The notes under the pieces were generated by a model. That model made no database searches, was not told the origin of the DNA, and worked only from the letters and a program-made list of their open reading frames with translations. Source: Curtobacterium oceanosedimentum (lineage in GTDB: Bacteria > Actinomycetota > Actinomycetes > Actinomycetales > Microbacteriaceae). Taken from it: a stretch of 38,873 nucleotides of DNA. Made by a program: the position numbers and the translations under genes. Shown here in pieces: positions 1 through 7,563 of this stretch (the first letter of the stretch is position 1; each line of letters opens with the position of its first letter). Where the stretch lies: assembly GCF_020297365.1 (NCBI RefSeq), contig NZ_JAIXIG010000033.1, positions 1 to 38,873 on the forward strand, written 5' to 3'.

Positions 1-35
1 ACCGCCGACCCGTGGTCGGCTCTGGAGCGAGGGGC

Positions 36-76
36 GGAGGCCCGGGCGCGTCCTGACGGACGCGACCCGGGCCTCC
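36..76 (-). terminator. Strong hairpin after the solute-binding protein gene
   Basis: An almost perfect stem (arms about 36-53 and 58-76, loop TGAC, one bulged base) lies 7 bases past the stop of the solute-binding lipoprotein gene. There is no T tract, which is usual in GC-rich actinobacteria. It may end the operon, or act as a partial terminator if transporter permease genes follow beyond the window edge. Confidence 0.7.
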
Positions 77-83
77 AGGCGGA

Positions 84-1385
84 TCAACCGGCGGCCTGGG
101 ACACCTGGTCCTGGGCGGTCTGCAGAGCCGACTCGATGTCGGACTCGGAGACCGTGGAACCGGTCGCGATCTTGGCGAACATGTCGTTCATCGCCTTGCC
201 GACCGTGGACTCGAACTGGTCCTCGGCGGGCACCAGCGGGAGCGGCTTCGCCTTGTTGTTGTAGATGTCGAGGAACGTCTTGGTCTGCTCGTCCTCGACG
301 GATTCGGCAGCCTCGGCGAGCACCGGCAGGGCCGAGTACGGCTTGTCGAGCGTGGTCTGCGTGTCCATGCTCGTCATGTACTTGACGAACTCGAGCGCGC
401 CGTCCTTGTTCTTCGTGTTCTTGAAGATCGACAGGTTGATGCCGGCCGGGAACGAGGCGATCTCCTCGCCGCCCTCGGGGGCGGGCAGGGCGACGACGCC
501 GTACTCCGACGACTTCATGCCGAGCGACTCGATGGTCGCGTTCGCGTTGTTCTGGTTGAGGATGAACGCGGCCTTCTTCTTGGCGAAGTCCGTGGTGGAC
601 TGCGTCGCGTTGTCGTACTGCGCGTTCGACGGGTTCGCGACCTTCGCGTCCTGCATGAGGTCGAGGTACCGCTTGATGCCGTCGACGTTCTCCTTCGACG
701 TGAAGGTCGGCTTGCCGTCCTCGTCGAACCACTCGCCACCGTTCTGCGCCGAGTTGATGAACGCGAAGTGGGAGTTCTCGGTGTACGAACCGCCGGCCAG
801 GCTGAAGCCGTACGTGTCGCCCTTGGTGAGCTTCTCGGCGGCGGAGACCATCTCCTCCCACGTGGTGGGCGGGGTGATGCCGGCGTCGGCGAGCATCTTC
901 TTGTTGTAGTACAGGCCGTAGGCGAGACCGTAGAGCGGGACGCTGGTGACCGTCTTGTCCGGTGCACCACCGGTGGAGAGCGCGACCTTGCCGAACTTGT
1001 CCGCACCGCCGATCGCCTTCATCTCGGCGTCACCGAACTCCTGGAAGGCGCCGGTGGCCTGGAGCGAGGTCGCCCAGGTGTTGCCGATGTTGACGACGTC
1101 CGGGCCCTGGCCCGAGGTGACGGCGGTCTGGATCTTGTTCTGCAGGTCGTTCCAACCGATGACCTGGAGGTCGACCTTGATCCCGGTCTCCTTGGTGAAC
1201 TTCTCGAGGACGGGGGTCAGCACCTCCTTGTCGTTCTCCAGGGACGTGCCCTGGTTCGACGCCCAGTAGGTGAGCGTCTTGGAGTCGCCGGCGCCGCCGG
1301 ACGATCCGGAGGAGCAGGCTGCGAGGCCGGACACGGTGAGTGCGGCGGCCGCGGTGATGGCCAGTGCGCGGATGGCAGTGCGCAT
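84..1385 (-). CDS. ABC transporter sugar-binding lipoprotein
   Basis: Extracellular solute-binding protein of 433 residues, of the type that delivers sugars to CUT1-family ABC importers. The N-terminus is a lipoprotein signal: two Arg/Met residues, a hydrophobic run and the lipobox LAAC with Cys24, followed by a Ser/Gly-rich linker, so it should be anchored to the outer face of the membrane. The body has the family pattern near residue 50-100 (LTYWASNQG, later GPDVVNIGNTW). A start ATG is preceded by GAGAG. It is the last gene of a minus-strand set with a Gfo/Idh/MocA dehydrogenase and a TIM-barrel isomerase. No permease or ATPase is inside the window; they may lie beyond the left edge. The substrate cannot be read from the sequence; a sugar or glycoside is inferred from the neighbours. 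Confidence 0.9.
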   Translation of the reverse strand: MRTAIRALAITAAAALTVSGLAACSSGSSGGAGDSKTLTYWASNQGTSLENDKEVLTPVLEKFTKETGIKVDLQVIGWNDLQNKIQTAVTSGQGPDVVNIGNTWATSLQATGAFQEFGDAEMKAIGGADKFGKVALSTGGAPDKTVTSVPLYGLAYGLYYNKKMLADAGITPPTTWEEMVSAAEKLTKGDTYGFSLAGGSYTENSHFAFINSAQNGGEWFDEDGKPTFTSKENVDGIKRYLDLMQDAKVANPSNAQYDNATQSTTDFAKKKAAFILNQNNANATIESLGMKSSEYGVVALPAPEGGEEIASFPAGINLSIFKNTKNKDGALEFVKYMTSMDTQTTLDKPYSALPVLAEAAESVEDEQTKTFLDIYNNKAKPLPLVPAEDQFESTVGKAMNDMFAKIATGSTVSESDIESALQTAQDQVSQAAG

Positions 1386-1466
1386 GACTCTCTACTTTCT
1401 CGTCGTTGAGGTGATGCAGGGATGGTGCTGGTCGGGTGCTGCTGTGGTGCGGAGTCGTCCGGGCCG

Positions 1467-2618
1467 TCAGGCCAGGGTGGACTCCGCGGGGTCCCAGCCC
1501 TCGGGGAGGGTCGGGGAGGGCGACACGGTGCTCTCGACGAGCACCGCCTCGCCACGTTCTGCGGACTCGGCGATGGAGACCATCACGTCGAGCACGTGGA
1601 AGGCGAGCGCACCGGGGACCCGGTTCTCGTCGCCGGCGCGGAGCGAGCGGGCCAGGTCGACCACGCCGGTGCCGCGCGAGTACGTGGAGCCGACCGCGGG
1701 GATCGTCTCGGGCTCCGTGGCGCCGAGCGTGTACAGCGCGGTGTCGCCGTCGAACTCGTTCGGGTCGGGGAACACGACGGTACCGGTCTCCCCCGCGATC
1801 TCGACGAAGCCGGTGCGCCCGCGGTCGGACTCGAACGAGAAGACGCTCTGCGCGCTCCCGCCGTTCTCGAACTCGATGAGCGCGGAGTGGTTCGTCGGCA
1901 CCTCGACGGGGAACTCGGTGCCGGCCTTGGGACCGGAGCCGATGGTGCGCGTGGCGCGCGACCTCGACGCCGTCGCGGTGACCTTCTGCACCGGGCCGAA
2001 CGCCTGCACCAGCGTGGTGATGTAGTACGGGCCGATGTCGAAGAGCGGGCCGGCGCCGTGCGCGAACAGGAACTCGGGGCTCGGGTGCCAGGACTCGGGG
2101 CCGGGGCTCTGGAACAGCGTCAGGCCGTTGAGCGGCGTGCCGATGCGTCCCTCGCGGATGGTGCGCAGGGCGGTCTGCAGGCCGGCGCCGAGGAAGGTGT
2201 CCGGTGCCACGCTGACCGTCCTGCCCGCAGCGGCCGCGGCGTCACGCAGCTGCGCGGCGCTCTCGCGGTCGAGCGCGTAGGGCTTCTCGCCCCAGACGTG
2301 CTTGCCGGCGGCCAGGGCCTGCACGGCGACCTCGACGTGGGCGGCCGGGATGGTCAGGTTGACGACGATCTCGACGTCGTCGGCGGCCAGGAGCTCCTCG
2401 ACGGTGCCGGACCCGGGCACGCCCCACTTCTCGGCCTGCGATGCCGCACGGGCCAGGTCGATGTCGGCGATGAAACGGACCGAGACGTCGGGGAACACGG
2501 TCAGGTTCGACAGGTACTGGTCGGAGATGACCCCGGCGCCGATGACCCCGACGCCGACCGGGCCGGTGCGGGGGCCGCTGTCGGTCGCCGTCGCCGCGGC
2601 GGTGGTGGTGTCGGTCAT
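1467..2618 (-). CDS. Gfo/Idh/MocA family NAD(P)-dependent oxidoreductase
   Basis: Sugar or glycoside dehydrogenase of 383 residues. The Rossmann fold shows GVIGAG at residues 24-29, an acidic residue after the second strand (ADIDL, about 51-55), and the family EKP motif at 111-113 (WGEKPYALD), whose Lys takes part in catalysis in this family. The first 20 residues are a Thr/Ala-rich tail of no clear role. The start ATG overlaps the stop of the upstream TIM-barrel gene by four bases (ATGA), so the two are translationally coupled. Family members oxidise or reduce ring hydroxyls of sugars, inositols and glycosides; the exact substrate is unknown. The pairing with an AP-endonuclease-2-like protein is discussed in the findings. 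Confidence 0.88.
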   Translation of the reverse strand: MTDTTTAAATATDSGPRTGPVGVGVIGAGVISDQYLSNLTVFPDVSVRFIADIDLARAASQAEKWGVPGSGTVEELLAADDVEIVVNLTIPAAHVEVAVQALAAGKHVWGEKPYALDRESAAQLRDAAAAAGRTVSVAPDTFLGAGLQTALRTIREGRIGTPLNGLTLFQSPGPESWHPSPEFLFAHGAGPLFDIGPYYITTLVQAFGPVQKVTATASRSRATRTIGSGPKAGTEFPVEVPTNHSALIEFENGGSAQSVFSFESDRGRTGFVEIAGETGTVVFPDPNEFDGDTALYTLGATEPETIPAVGSTYSRGTGVVDLARSLRAGDENRVPGALAFHVLDVMVSIAESAERGEAVLVESTVSPSPTLPEGWDPAESTLA

Positions 2619-3361
2619 GCGCGGACGCCCTGCAGGAACGTGTACGAGTCGGCGACGGCCTGGAACACGTCGCCCTCGTGGTCGTCGAGCTCGACGACGT
2701 GCTGGGCGTCGGGGGCCGCTGCGACGATGTCCCGGATCGGCATGATGCCGTTGCCGACGGCGACCTGCTGCTTGTCGTCGTGCGAGCCGTCGCCGTCCTT
2801 GACGTGCAGGAAGCGGACCTTGTCGCCGTACTTGCCGAGGATCGCGACCGGGTCGTCGCCGCCGACCGTCACCCAGTAGGTGTCGAGCTCGAGCACGACG
2901 TCGTCGGACAGGGCGTCGGCGAAGACCTCGTAGGCGCTGACGCCGTCGATGCGGTTCGAGAACTCGAACGCGTGGTTGTGGTAGCCGAGCACCAGGCCGT
3001 GGTCGGCGGCGCGGGGGGCGAGGGCGCTGAGCTCACGGGCGATCGCCTCGACGTCCTCGCGGGTGGTCCAACGGGCCTCGTCGATGTGCGGGTCGATGAG
3101 GGTGGTGAGGCCGACCGTGACGCTCGCGTGGAAGATGCGGTCGAGGTCCGGCGCTCCGGCGTCCAGCAGGCGCGCGTGGCCGCTCGGAGCGACGAGTCCG
3201 GCGCCGTCGAGCGCGTCGCGCAGGGCCTCGGGACCGTCGACGAAGCCGAAGGCCTCGACGTCCGTGTAGCCGATGTCCGCGATGCGGCGCAGCGTGCCGG
3301 GCAGGTCCGTCGCGAGCGCGTCACGCACGGTGTAGAGCTGGACCGAGAGCGGTTGGGTCAC
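2615..3361 (-). CDS. Sugar phosphate isomerase/epimerase-like TIM barrel protein
   Basis: Protein of 248 residues of the xylose-isomerase-like (AP endonuclease 2) TIM-barrel superfamily, which includes IolE/IolI-type dehydratases, isomerases, epimerases and some beta-eliminating deglycosylases. It opens with the typical QLYTVRDAL. Candidate metal ligands are in YHNH (127-130), ELDTYW (Glu158, Asp160), HVKDGD (His186) and VVELDD near the C-terminus. The start is a GTG with AGGAG-like bases about 8 nt upstream. It is the first gene of the minus-strand catabolic operon and overlaps the dehydrogenase by four bases. There is no signal peptide, so it is cytoplasmic. The reaction cannot be fixed from sequence alone. 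Confidence 0.85.
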   Translation of the reverse strand: MTQPLSVQLYTVRDALATDLPGTLRRIADIGYTDVEAFGFVDGPEALRDALDGAGLVAPSGHARLLDAGAPDLDRIFHASVTVGLTTLIDPHIDEARWTTREDVEAIARELSALAPRAADHGLVLGYHNHAFEFSNRIDGVSAYEVFADALSDDVVLELDTYWVTVGGDDPVAILGKYGDKVRFLHVKDGDGSHDDKQQVAVGNGIMPIRDIVAAAPDAQHVVELDDHEGDVFQAVADSYTFLQGVRA

Positions 3362-3408
3362 CAGGGTTCTCCTCGTCGAGATGGTGCGGTCGTCACTGAC
3401 CGAGCGTC

Positions 3409-3437
3409 ACACTATGACCCCTTCTGTCGGCGGTCAA
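3409..3437 (-). promoter_or_regulatory. Candidate promoter of the sugar operon
   Basis: On the minus strand TTGACC (3432-3437) is followed after 17 bases by TAGTGT (3409-3414), about 48 bases before the GTG start of the TIM-barrel gene. The -35 element abuts the inverted repeat at 3441-3467, a good place for a repressor. Assigned by eye. Confidence 0.5.
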
Positions 3438-3440
3438 GCA

Positions 3441-3467
3441 GAAGTCCGAGGAATGTCGACGGACTTC
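3441..3467. promoter_or_regulatory. Inverted repeat, candidate ROK regulator operator
   Basis: GAAGTCCG (3441-3448) and CGGACTTC (3460-3467) form a perfect 8-bp inverted repeat with an 11-bp spacer, in the intergenic region between the sugar operon and the ROK gene. ROK regulators bind inverted repeats in such divergent regions, so autoregulation plus control of the operon is inferred. Confidence 0.6.
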
Positions 3468-3504
3468 GTTGCGTGCCGTGTTCGATGTGTGCTTCACTCC
3501 CCCC

Positions 3505-4716
3505 ATGGTCGACTTGAACCGGACGGCAGCGTCGCCTCCGGTCGGGACGAGCGAGCTCTTCCAGATCCTCCGCGACGGCGTGCCGCGCACCAGGGCCGAG
3601 CTCGCCGCCCTGACGGGACTCGCACGCTCCACCATCGGCGTGCGCCTCGACTCCCTGATCGAGATCGGGCTCGTCGGCGCCGTCGACACCGCGGTCTCGA
3701 CGGGTGGGCGTCCTCCCGCGCAGGTCGCGCTGAAGCCGCGCTCCCGGCTCGTGGTCGCCGCCGACCTCGGCGCCTCGCACGGCCGCGTCGCCGTCACCGA
3801 CCTCGTCGCCGCACCCCTCGCCACCCGCGAGGCCCGGATCGACATCGCCGCCGGACCGGTCCCGACGCTGACGTGGCTGGTCGAGACCGTCGACGAGCTG
3901 CTCGCCGAGGTCGGGCGCAGCCGGCAGGACGTCATCGCGATCGGGATCGGCGTCCCCGGGCCGGTCGAGTTCTCCACCGGCCGTCCCGCCAACCCGCCGA
4001 TCATGCCCGGGTGGGACGGCTTCGACGTGCCCACCTGGCTCCGTCAGCACATCCCCGCCCACGTCCTGCTCGACAACGACGTGAACATCGCGGCCCTCGG
4101 CGAACGGGAGCACGGCTGGCCGGCCGTCGACCACCTGCTGTTCGTCAAGGTGGCCACCGGCATCGGGTCGGGCATCGTGTCCGAGGGCCGGCTGCAGCGC
4201 GGCGCCCAGGGCACCGCGGGCGACATCGGCCACGTCCGGGTCGCGCGCGCCGGGGACGTGCCGTGCCCGTGCGGCAACACCGGCTGCCTCGAGGCGGTGG
4301 CCTCCGGTCCCGCCATCGCCCGCACGATGCGCGCCAAGGGCCACGACGTGCACACCAGCGCCGAGGTCATCGACCTGGTGGACCGGTCCGACCTCGACGC
4401 CATCTACGCGGTGCGCCAGGCGGGCCGGGACATCGGCGAGGTCCTGGCCACCTGCATCTCGCTCATCAACCCGTCCGTGATCGCCCTCGGTGGATCGATC
4501 ACGCAGGCCGGCGAACACCTGCTCGCCGGCGTCCGCGAGGTTGTCTACTCCCGCTCGATGCCCCTGGCCAGCGAGCACCTCGTCATCGTGCAGTCCCGCG
4601 CCGGGTCGCTCGCGGCGCTGCAGGGTGCCGCCGCCCTCGCGATCGGCTACGCACTCTCCCCCGCCGGCGTCGACGAACTCGTCGCCTACGCCGAGGGGCG
4701 GCAGCTGGTCTCGTGA
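3505..4716 (+). CDS. ROK family transcriptional regulator
   Basis: Protein of 403 residues combining a winged helix-turn-helix (about residues 28-58, RAELAALTGLARSTIGVRLD) with a ROK sugar-kinase-like domain. The ROK signature is visible: DLGASHG near 88, DNDVNIAALGE near 190, and the zinc-binding CPCGNTGC with Cys254, Cys256 and Cys261 followed by Glu263. This domain layout is that of NagC/XylR-type regulators, which sense a sugar or sugar phosphate and release DNA. An in-frame ATG at 3469 exists, but it falls next to the inverted repeat; the ATG at 3505 (MVDLNRT) gives the usual short N-tail. It is divergent from the glycoside operon and probably represses it in the absence of inducer. Confidence 0.88.
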   Translation: MVDLNRTAASPPVGTSELFQILRDGVPRTRAELAALTGLARSTIGVRLDSLIEIGLVGAVDTAVSTGGRPPAQVALKPRSRLVVAADLGASHGRVAVTDLVAAPLATREARIDIAAGPVPTLTWLVETVDELLAEVGRSRQDVIAIGIGVPGPVEFSTGRPANPPIMPGWDGFDVPTWLRQHIPAHVLLDNDVNIAALGEREHGWPAVDHLLFVKVATGIGSGIVSEGRLQRGAQGTAGDIGHVRVARAGDVPCPCGNTGCLEAVASGPAIARTMRAKGHDVHTSAEVIDLVDRSDLDAIYAVRQAGRDIGEVLATCISLINPSVIALGGSITQAGEHLLAGVREVVYSRSMPLASEHLVIVQSRAGSLAALQGAAALAIGYALSPAGVDELVAYAEGRQLVS

Positions 4717-4746
4717 CCGACGCCGCGCACCGGTGAGCGCGTCGGT
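4716..4746 (+). terminator. Terminator of the ROK gene
   Basis: ACCGACGC (4716-4723) pairs with GCGTCGGT (4739-4746), directly after the stop codon and followed by TTCGGTTGTG. The stem can extend with GC pairs past a bulged C. Confidence 0.55.
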
Positions 4747-4782
4747 TTCGGTTGTGCCGGTGGTCGGGGGGAGAATCGTCGG

Positions 4783-5469
4783 GTGACGATCGTGCAGCCC
4801 ACCCTGTGGGGCGACCTGGACCCCGGCCTGGAGGCAGCGCCTGCCTCCGCCACGCCGGCTGCGGTCCCCGGTCGCGACGCGTTCACCGCCCTGCGCGGCC
4901 ACACCGAGCGCATCGTCGCGCACTCCTCGGACCGCGTCGCGTGGCTCCGCGCACGGGCCATGGGCATCACCGCCACCGACGTCGCCCGGCTGGCCTCGCT
5001 CCACGCGGTCGAGGCGGTCGTCGCCGACAAGCGCTACGGCTCCCGGTTCTCCGGCAACGCGTTCACCGAGCACGGCAAGGACCGCGAGCCGCACATCGCC
5101 GCGTGGGTGGCAGCGACCCACGGCATCCAGCCCTCGGCGCACCTGTTCCACGCCGCGTCGAACCGGGCGCACCTGGCCACCCCGGACGGCGTCGGCGTGG
5201 ATGCTTCTTCCCGCGTCGTCCTCGCCGAGATCAAGACCACCGGCAAGGGGTGGCGGAGCATCCCCCGGCACTACCTGCGCCAGGTGTGGTGGCAGCAGTA
5301 CGTGCTCGGGGCCGACCGCACCCTGTTCGTGTGGGAACGGCACGACGGGTTCGTGCCGGTCGCCGACGAGCCCGAGTGCCGGTGGGTCGACCGCGACGAC
5401 GACCAGATCCGCGGGCTCGTGCAGCTCGCCGACCTCGTGCTCGACAAGCTGCGCGGCTTCCGCTCCTAG
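4783..5469 (+). CDS. YqaJ-type (lambda exonuclease family) PD-(D/E)XK nuclease
   Basis: Protein of 228 residues with the layout of YqaJ/lambda-exonuclease recombinase nucleases. Visible motif residues are ITATDVARL near 62-70, the E-x-G pattern in TEHGKDREPHI (Glu96, Gly98, Glu102), the Asp of PDGVGVD (Asp135), the E-x-K signature EIKTT (Glu149, Lys151) and conserved Gln in QVWWQQY (167-173). All PD-(D/E)XK core residues are therefore present and an active nuclease is expected. The start is GTG with a GGGGAG ribosome-binding site. No Bet/RecT-like annealing protein or other phage gene lies beside it; it stands alone between the ROK regulator and a membrane protein, and is convergent with the latter by 13 bases. 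Such genes are often phage-derived; here base composition looks like the neighbours. Confidence 0.82.
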   Translation: MTIVQPTLWGDLDPGLEAAPASATPAAVPGRDAFTALRGHTERIVAHSSDRVAWLRARAMGITATDVARLASLHAVEAVVADKRYGSRFSGNAFTEHGKDREPHIAAWVAATHGIQPSAHLFHAASNRAHLATPDGVGVDASSRVVLAEIKTTGKGWRSIPRHYLRQVWWQQYVLGADRTLFVWERHDGFVPVADEPECRWVDRDDDQIRGLVQLADLVLDKLRGFRS

Positions 5470-5482
5470 CCGTCGACCAGCG

Positions 5483-6091
5483 CTAGACCCGCACCAGACG
5501 CAGGCGGCTCATCGCGACGACGAGCACGCCGAGCAGGGCGATCGACACGGCGATGCCCACGACGTAGATCGCCACGACGCCGTAGCCCTGCGCCGGGTCG
5601 AGGAACGGGTAGGGCACCCACCCGTCGGTCGCACCCCGGACCAGCACGACGGTGGTCCACACCGCCGGGTACAGCAGGAACCACCACACGTGCCGGAACA
5701 GCAGTCGTGCGCGGTCGGAGAACAGCAGCCAGTCGAGCACGACGTACGCCGGGACGACCTTGTGCACGATGTCGTTCGACCACGGCACCGACGCCGAGAC
5801 GTTCGCACCGGTGAGCAGGGTGTTGTAGACGATGCCGGTCGTGGCGATGTACACCGTCGCAGCACCTCGGAGCAGGCTCACCCGCAGGTCCGACCGCTTC
5901 CGGTTCGCCGCCGCGACGAGCGTCACCGCGAGGGCCACGGCGACGATCAGGTTCGACTGGATCGTGAAGTAGCCGAAGAAGTCCCAGGGCGAGTACGTCG
6001 GTGACCGAGCGCTCTCGAGCCACTGCGCGACGACCGCCACGACGACGGCGACGACGGCGATCAGTCGGAGCGAGTTCACGAGGGTGCGCAC
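5483..6091 (-). CDS. Pr6Pr family six-helix membrane protein
   Basis: Integral membrane protein of about 202 residues with six hydrophobic segments and the family-typical stretch FFGYFTIQSN after the first helix, then GIVYNTLL, NDIVHKVVPAYVVLDWLL and a terminal GVVAIYVVGIAVSIALLGVLVV. These features match the Pr6Pr (predicted six-transmembrane) family, whose function is not known. Two GTG codons compete as start: one at 6097 lies 1 base from the -10 box, while the one at 6091 lies 7 bases from TAGCGT (6099-6104), as at other leaderless genes in this window, so 6091 was chosen. It is convergent with the YqaJ nuclease gene. Confidence 0.78.
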   Translation of the reverse strand: MRTLVNSLRLIAVVAVVVAVVAQWLESARSPTYSPWDFFGYFTIQSNLIVAVALAVTLVAAANRKRSDLRVSLLRGAATVYIATTGIVYNTLLTGANVSASVPWSNDIVHKVVPAYVVLDWLLFSDRARLLFRHVWWFLLYPAVWTTVVLVRGATDGWVPYPFLDPAQGYGVVAIYVVGIAVSIALLGVLVVAMSRLRLVRV

Positions 6092-6098
6092 GGCCACA

Positions 6099-6104
6099 AC
6101 GCTA
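6099..6104 (-). promoter_or_regulatory. Leaderless -10 box of the Pr6Pr gene
   Basis: TAGCGT on the minus strand ends exactly 7 bases before the GTG at 6091, placing the transcription start at or next to the start codon. No ribosome-binding site is present. Confidence 0.6.
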
Positions 6105-6128
6105 GCTGCACCCTGGCCGGAGGTGCAC

Positions 6129-6162
6129 GAAGGGCCCGTGCCGTTGCCGGCGCGGGCCCTTC
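6129..6162 (-). terminator. Terminator of the rplK-rplA operon
   Basis: GAAGGGCCCG (6129-6138) pairs perfectly with CGGGCCCTTC (6153-6162), about 30 bases past the rplA stop codon. Confidence 0.75.
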
Positions 6163-6193
6163 CGTGAGTCCGGGGACTCGTGAGTCAGCGGAC

Positions 6194-6883
6194 TCAGATG
6201 CTGTTGACGTCCAGCGGGATGCCGGGACCGAAGGTCGTCGAGACGGCGCCCTTCATGACGTACCGGCCCTTCGAGGACGACGGCTTGAGGCGGTTGATCT
6301 CCTCGAGCGCGGTCGAGATGTTCTCGTCGAGCTGCTCCGGCGTGAACGAGGCCTTGCCGACGACGAAGTGCACGTTGGCGTGCTTGTCGACGCGGAACTC
6401 GATCTTGCCGCCCTTGATGTCGTTGACGGCCTGCGCCACGTTCGGGGTCACGGTGCCGGTCTTCGGGTTGGGCATGAGGCCACGCGGGCCGAGCACCTTG
6501 CCGAGACGACCGACCTTGCCCATGAGCTCCGGGGTCGAGACGGCGGAGTCGAAGGCGGTGTAGCCCTCGGCGACCTTCGCGATGAGCTCGTCGCCACCGA
6601 CCTCGTCGGCACCGGCGGCGATGGCGGCCTCAGCAGCCGCACCCGTCGCGAACACGATGACGCGGGCGGTCTTGCCCGTGCCGTGCGGCAGGATGACCGT
6701 GCCGCGGACCATCTGGTCGGCCTTGCGGGGGTCGACGCCGAGCTTCAGCGCGACCTCGACCGTGGAGTCGGTCTTCGAGGAACCGGTCTCCTTGGCCAGG
6801 GCGACGGCCTCGGTCGGGGTGTAGAACTTGTCGGCCTCGATCTTCGCGGCCGCGGCCTGGTAGGCCTTGGACTTCTTCGCCAT
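6194..6883 (-). CDS. rplA: 50S ribosomal protein L1
   Basis: Ribosomal protein L1 of 229 residues, the standard length, building the L1 stalk of the large subunit by binding 23S rRNA; in many bacteria it also represses translation of the L11-L1 mRNA. Recognisable stretches are [15 protein letters not shown] at the start, [40 protein letters not shown] (the family signature) and [15 protein letters not shown]. The open frame extends 17 codons upstream, but the ATG at 6883 has a good AAGGAG site and matches the family N-terminus. It follows rplK with a 90-base gap and ends before a strong hairpin. Confidence 0.98.
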   Translation of the reverse strand: MAKKSKAYQAAAAKIEADKFYTPTEAVALAKETGSSKTDSTVEVALKLGVDPRKADQMVRGTVILPHGTGKTARVIVFATGAAAEAAIAAGADEVGGDELIAKVAEGYTAFDSAVSTPELMGKVGRLGKVLGPRGLMPNPKTGTVTPNVAQAVNDIKGGKIEFRVDKHANVHFVVGKASFTPEQLDENISTALEEINRLKPSSSKGRYVMKGAVSTTFGPGIPLDVNSI

Positions 6884-6973
6884 GGTGGTCTCCTTGCGAG
6901 ATACGTGGTTGGCGAGCCGGCGAGGCTCTCCCACGGAAAGGTGTCTGGTGGTGGGCCGGAGCCCGATCGGTGC

Positions 6974-7405
6974 TTAGGCCTCGACCGTGATGCCCATCGA
7001 GCGTGCGGTGCCGGCGATGATCTTCGCGGCCTGCTCGATGTCGTTGGCGTTGAGGTCGGCCTGCTTGGTCTCGGCGATCTGACGGACCTGGTCCATCGAG
7101 ATCTTCGCGACCTTGACCGTGTGCGGGGTCGAGGACCCCTTCTGCACACCAGCAGCCTTCTTGATGAGCTCGGCAGCCGGCGGGGTCTTCAGGACGAACG
7201 TGAACGAACGGTCCTCGTAGACGGTGATCTCGACCGGCACGACGTTGCCACGCTGCGACTCGGTCGCCGCGTTGTACGCCTTGCAGAACTCCATGATGTT
7301 GACGCCGTGCTGACCGAGCGCCGGACCGATCGGGGGGGCCGGGTTGGCGGCTCCCGCGTTGATCTGCAGCTTGATCAGGCCCGTGACCTTCTTCTTCGGT
7401 GCCAT
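6974..7405 (-). CDS. rplK: 50S ribosomal protein L11
   Basis: Ribosomal protein L11, 143 residues, part of the GTPase-associated centre that contacts elongation factors and RelA-type stringent factors. The start [18 protein letters not shown], the Pro-rich [14 protein letters not shown] and the C-terminal TARSMGI match the family. The ATG at 7405 is preceded by AGGAGG at proper distance, so the 31-codon upstream extension of the frame is not used. It lies directly upstream of rplA in the conserved order nusG-rplK-rplA. Confidence 0.98.
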   Translation of the reverse strand: MAPKKKVTGLIKLQINAGAANPAPPIGPALGQHGVNIMEFCKAYNAATESQRGNVVPVEITVYEDRSFTFVLKTPPAAELIKKAAGVQKGSSTPHTVKVAKISMDQVRQIAETKQADLNANDIEQAAKIIAGTARSMGITVEA

Positions 7406-7485
7406 GACTTGTCTTCCTCCTGGAATCGAACGCACGGGGACCCGTGCACTCTCCCGCTGGCCCGGCGGTTCCGGACAGCGGTGAA

Positions 7486-7512
7486 GGCCCGCTCGCACGA
7501 GGCGCGCGGGCC
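7486..7512 (-). terminator. Hairpin between nusG and rplK
   Basis: GGCCCGC (7486-7492) pairs with GCGGGCC (7506-7512). It follows nusG and precedes rplK, so it may be the nusG terminator or part of the rplKA leader, where an attenuation or L1-binding role is possible. Position alone does not settle which. Confidence 0.45.
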
Positions 7513-7523
7513 CAAACCCGTTC

Positions 7524-7529
7524 AGTGTA
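7524..7529 (-). promoter_or_regulatory. rplK: Candidate -10 box for rplK-rplA
   Basis: TACACT on the minus strand lies between the nusG stop and the hairpin at 7486-7512, about 119 bases from the rplK start. The matching -35 is poor, so this is tentative. Confidence 0.35.
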
Positions 7530-7563
7530 GTCGATCTCGGTGATCGCTACAGGATGGTGGTCG

